Origin: a virus
Direction: 5' to 3' (one strand)
Length of the DNA stretch: 34,804 bases
Virus record (IMG/VR): IMGVR_UViG_3300030098_000845
Span: 5,143 to 39,946 of that record
Shown: positions 32,223 to 34,804 of the stretch, piece after piece
Layout: each line of letters opens with the position of its first letter
Position numbering within the stretch: the first letter of the stretch is position 1
Notes under the pieces: generated by a model
Databases searched by the model: none
What the model was told of the DNA's origin: nothing
The model's input: only the letters and a program-made list of their open reading frames with translations
Program-made: the position numbers and the translations under genes

Positions 32223-33761
32223 ATGGAAAATGCAGAGATTTTTTCACAAATCTTTGACGGTTTAAAAGCGGCATACGGTACTTATCGAATTGATCGGAAA
32301 TCAAGCAATGGTAAAAGTGTTGGAAAAGCGCAAGTTGTAAAGGCGGAACGAACACTAGAGCAATGGCAGGGGCATCTGTCTGGTAAAGGAGATGCCCTCG
32401 GTATTATCCCCATTAACGAGGACAACAAATGTGTTTGGGGTTGCATCGACATTGACACGTACCCGCTAGACCATAAAGAACTCATAACAAAAATAAGGAA
32501 GCTCGATTTGCCGCTCGTCGTGTGTCGGAGCAAGAGCGGCGGAGCGCACTGTTTTTTGTTCACCACTGAGTGGATAAGTGCGGAGCAGATGCAGGAAACA
32601 CTGCAACACATTGCAGCCTCGCTAGGATACGGGGGCTGCGAAATTTTTCCTAAACAAGTTAAGTTGTTCTTGGACCGTGGAGATGTAGGTAACTTTTTAA
32701 ACATGCCGTACTACGACGCTGAAGATGGGCTTCGTTATGGCATCAAAGACGATGGTCAATCGGCCACGTTAGAAGAATTTTTTGACATGCATAAGACTTA
32801 CGCTCAGACACTTGAGCAAGTAAGCAGCCTGACCATTGAACCAGATACTTCGGTTCCGATTAAAGATGGTCCGCCGTGTCTACAGATACTGGCACGAGAA
32901 AAGATATCAGAAGGAGGCCGGAACAACGGCCTTTTCAACTTAGGGGTCTATTTACGAAAAGCGTATCCAGACTCTTGGGAAAGTGAGTTTTTAAACTATA
33001 ACGCACAATACCTTGACCCACCTTTAGGTCTGGATGAGGTCAACATCGTAGCCAAGCAGCTACAGAAAAAAGACTATGCTTACAAATGCAAGGACACACC
33101 GATCTGCAACCACTGCAACGCGGAGCTATGTAAGACACGGAAGTTTGGTATAGAGGCGGCTGTCTCTGGCGTGGTTATCGCTAACCTACGCAAGTACAAC
33201 TCAAGTCCGCCTATCTGGTTTGTAGATGTCGGCGCACGGCCCTTGGAGCTTGAAACCGATGCTCTGATGAACCAGAAAGCGTTTCAACGCGCTTGTATTG
33301 AGCAGTTAGATTTTATGCCACGCACACAAAAGATGGATGCTTGGGAAGGTAGGATCAACGGATTGTTGCAAGAGATGTCGGAGCATGACGGCTCGATTAT
33401 TGAAGTGTCGCAGGACGCGAGTATCGAAGGTAAGTTCTACGATTTTTTAGAAGAGTTTTGTACTGGCATGCAGTTAGCGGAATCAAAAGAAGAAATTCTA
33501 TTGCGTCGGCCGTACACGGACGAAGAGGAAGGTCGCACGTTTTTTAGGCTTAAAGACTTCGAGGGCTTTTTAAAAAAGCAGCAGTTCTACGACTATAAGT
33601 CACATAAGATCGCGCAACGGTTACGGGATATTAACGGCAGCGCAGTAACCATAAAGATTAAAGGTAAAGCGGTGCGAGTCTGGGCTATCCCGGCTTATGA
33701 CAACCCAATGGTTTCTATCAACGTGCCTGACATGGGTCAAGCCGAGGAGGCCCCGTTTTGA
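32223..33761 (+). CDS. Archaeo-eukaryotic-type primase (AEP) with Cys cluster
   Basis: The product is 512 residues. The catalytic core shows DID (D76, D78) in WGCIDIDTYP, then RSKSGGAHCFLF with H109, then CEIFPKQVKLFLDRGDVGNF, the three AEP motifs in order. The IDxD/SKSGGxH/EIFPKQ combination is the one I associate with TOTE-type primase domains. Residues 228-288 (ISEGGRNNGLFNLGVYLRKA) look like a helical primase C-terminal module. C289, C295, C298 and C303 form a C-x5-C-x2-C-x4-C cluster followed by RKFGI, a likely metal site. The rest (about 320-512) holds no recognised helicase motif. It ends in EEAPF, recalling the SSB tail of the preceding gene. It would make primers for phage replication. 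Confidence 0.8.
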   Translation: MENAEIFSQIFDGLKAAYGTYRIDRKSSNGKSVGKAQVVKAERTLEQWQGHLSGKGDALGIIPINEDNKCVWGCIDIDTYPLDHKELITKIRKLDLPLVVCRSKSGGAHCFLFTTEWISAEQMQETLQHIAASLGYGGCEIFPKQVKLFLDRGDVGNFLNMPYYDAEDGLRYGIKDDGQSATLEEFFDMHKTYAQTLEQVSSLTIEPDTSVPIKDGPPCLQILAREKISEGGRNNGLFNLGVYLRKAYPDSWESEFLNYNAQYLDPPLGLDEVNIVAKQLQKKDYAYKCKDTPICNHCNAELCKTRKFGIEAAVSGVVIANLRKYNSSPPIWFVDVGARPLELETDALMNQKAFQRACIEQLDFMPRTQKMDAWEGRINGLLQEMSEHDGSIIEVSQDASIEGKFYDFLEEFCTGMQLAESKEEILLRRPYTDEEEGRTFFRLKDFEGFLKKQQFYDYKSHKIAQRLRDINGSAVTIKIKGKAVRVWAIPAYDNPMVSINVPDMGQAEEAPF

Positions 33762-33916
33762 AACTGAGTCCTAACGAGGTAGTACGCAAGAAACTGGAAG
33801 CCGATATCAAAGCCTATTTAGCTAAAGGTGGAACGATCACTAAAGTTCCTGAAGGATGCGGCAAAAAGCTTGCTGTTGATTTCGTAACGAGAAAGAAACA
33901 GGAAATCAATGTTTAG
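33758..33916 (+). CDS. 52-residue protein with LAKGGTITKVP motif
   Basis: TTG 33758 overlaps the primase stop (TTGA) and lies 7 bases after a perfect AGGAGG (33745-33750), which decides the unusual start. The product, MKLSPNEVVRKKLEADIKAY, continues LAKGGTITKVPEGCGKKLAV and ends DFVTRKKQEINV. A helix followed by (F/Y)L(A/S)(K/R)GGxxxx(I/V) recalls the RNA-polymerase-binding segment of SutA-like regulators; this is a weak motif-level likeness. It overlaps the next gene by 8 bases. It could be a small transcription or replication modulator. Confidence 0.55.
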   Translation: MKLSPNEVVRKKLEADIKAYLAKGGTITKVPEGCGKKLAVDFVTRKKQEINV

Positions 33917-34804
33917 AATATTCGGACCACCGGGCACAGGGAAGACTACCCGGTTACTTAACATGGTAGATAACGCTTTACAGGACGGAGTTTCTCCTGA
34001 CCGCATTGCCTTTTTGGCGTTTACCCGTAAAGCGGCTAACGAGGCTAAAGAGCGTGCGGCTGATCGGTTCGAATTAAGTTATGAGGAGCTGCCTTTCTTT
34101 CGCACGTTACACAGTTTTGCTTACAGGACCCTGTCTGTGCAAAAGCATAACTTGATGCAGAAGGACCACTTTGATGACCTGTCTAACAAGATCGGCGTTG
34201 CCCTGAACGTAACCAACGACATGAACATAGAGGACGGTCCGGCCTTGGTTGAGCACGAAGTTCTGTCCTTGATTAACCTGTCACGATTAAAGAAAACGTC
34301 GCTACGCAAAGAGTACAACGACAGCTCTGTGGAGCTACCGTGGCATGAAGTTGATTACATCGAACGAAGCTACGTGGAATACAAAAAGATACACGGTCTA
34401 CTTGATTACACCGACATGCTTACGCTGTTTGCAAAAGACTCAGAGTTTATTTGCCCCGAGTTTGAGGTGTGTTTTCTTGACGAAGCGCAGGATTTATCGC
34501 CACTACAGTGGGATATTGCTCACATTCTCGACCGTAAGTCCAAGAAGATGTACATAGCGGGCGATGATGACCAAGCTATTTACCGTTTCAGTGGGGCAGA
34601 CGTAGAGTTCTTTCAAAGTCTGGACAGCGGATCGGAAGTGTTAGAGCAGTCATACCGCATACCACGCGCTGTGCATTCGCTTGCTCAGAAGATTGCGTCA
34701 CGCATACATCGACGTTTTCCTAAAGTCTACAAACCGAAACCGGAAGAGGGTCGGGTCACACGTTTAACAAGTTTACAAGAACTGGACATGAGCGAAGGGT
34801 CTTG
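33909..34804 (+). CDS. UvrD/Rep-type superfamily 1 helicase (3' end outside window)
   Basis: The frame runs open from ATG 33909 to the window end, giving 298 residues with about half of the enzyme present. Motif I is GPPGTGKTT (6-14), Ia AFTRKAANEA (38-47), Ib FRTLHSFAY (64-72), II LDEAQD (190-195), III GDDDQAIYRFSGAD (218-231) and IV QSYRIP (247-252). All are canonical for UvrD/PcrA-type 3'-5' helicases. Motifs V and VI would lie beyond the window. The 1B domain between Ib and II is short, as in compact phage enzymes. It would unwind the replicating phage DNA or act in recombination. It shares 8 bases (ATGTTTAG) with the preceding small gene, so it is coupled to it. Confidence 0.87.
   Translation, partial: MFRIFGPPGTGKTTRLLNMVDNALQDGVSPDRIAFLAFTRKAANEAKERAADRFELSYEELPFFRTLHSFAYRTLSVQKHNLMQKDHFDDLSNKIGVALNVTNDMNIEDGPALVEHEVLSLINLSRLKKTSLRKEYNDSSVELPWHEVDYIERSYVEYKKIHGLLDYTDMLTLFAKDSEFICPEFEVCFLDEAQDLSPLQWDIAHILDRKSKKMYIAGDDDQAIYRFSGADVEFFQSLDSGSEVLEQSYRIPRAVHSLAQKIASRIHRRFPKVYKPKPEEGRVTRLTSLQELDMSEGS

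Noticed and set aside
34345-34557. 70-residue + strand frame near the window end
   Set aside because: It is out of frame inside the UvrD-type helicase gene, whose own frame is open from 33909 to the window edge with all expected motifs.

Overview
The window looks like a piece of a tailed, short-tailed (podovirus-like) phage genome, probably from an uncultured marine phage. That placement is an inference: it rests on gene content and on remembered resemblance to families common in marine viral contigs, not on a search. Coding is very dense. Most neighbouring genes overlap by 1, 4 or 8 bases (TAATG, ATGA, GTGA, ATGGCTAA), several use GTG or TTG starts, and no integrase, tRNA or CRISPR array was seen. 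The DNA is moderately AT-rich.

Virion region (1-29309, all + strand). It opens with the 3' end of a major capsid gene (2-406) closed by a strong terminator (415-478). A non-coding stretch with a possible structured RNA (481-597) follows. Next come decoration-like proteins, small lysine/arginine-rich proteins (one HNH-like), and two adaptor or tail-tube-type proteins (2733, 5163). Between the adaptors lies a virion protein carrying two cupredoxin-like domains with intact type-1 copper ligand sets (3425). A fibre block (6529-14989) includes three tandem paralogues built from seven-unit repeat blocks, probably beta-propellers. A tail-nozzle/stabilisation-type protein (15492) follows. A protein with an ADP-ribosyltransferase-like C-terminal domain (17414) comes next, then four large internal or ejection-type proteins (18944, 20752, 21914, 24928) and a 53-residue ORF (29148).

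Replication region (29267-34804). A single minus-strand SNF2-type helicase gene (30724-29267) converges on the virion operon, and the two 3' ends overlap by 43 bases. It has its own near-consensus sigma70 promoter at 30781-30754, with a 13-bp dyad at the predicted transcription start. Divergent from it, a + strand operon encodes a coiled-coil protein, an SSB-like protein with an acidic GDIPF tail, an archaeo-eukaryotic-type primase, a 52-residue TTG-start protein and a UvrD-type helicase cut by the window end.

Working together: the capsid, adaptor and nozzle proteins form the particle and its portal-tail junction. The fibres and propellers probably bind host surface glycans or proteins. The large Gly/Ala-rich, helical and amphipathic proteins are probably packaged and ejected to carry DNA across the envelope. 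The replication proteins make primers, coat single strands and unwind DNA. The least expected elements are the cupredoxin pair, the ART-like domain among ejection-type proteins, the seven-unit fibre architecture, and the putative RNA between capsid and decoration genes.
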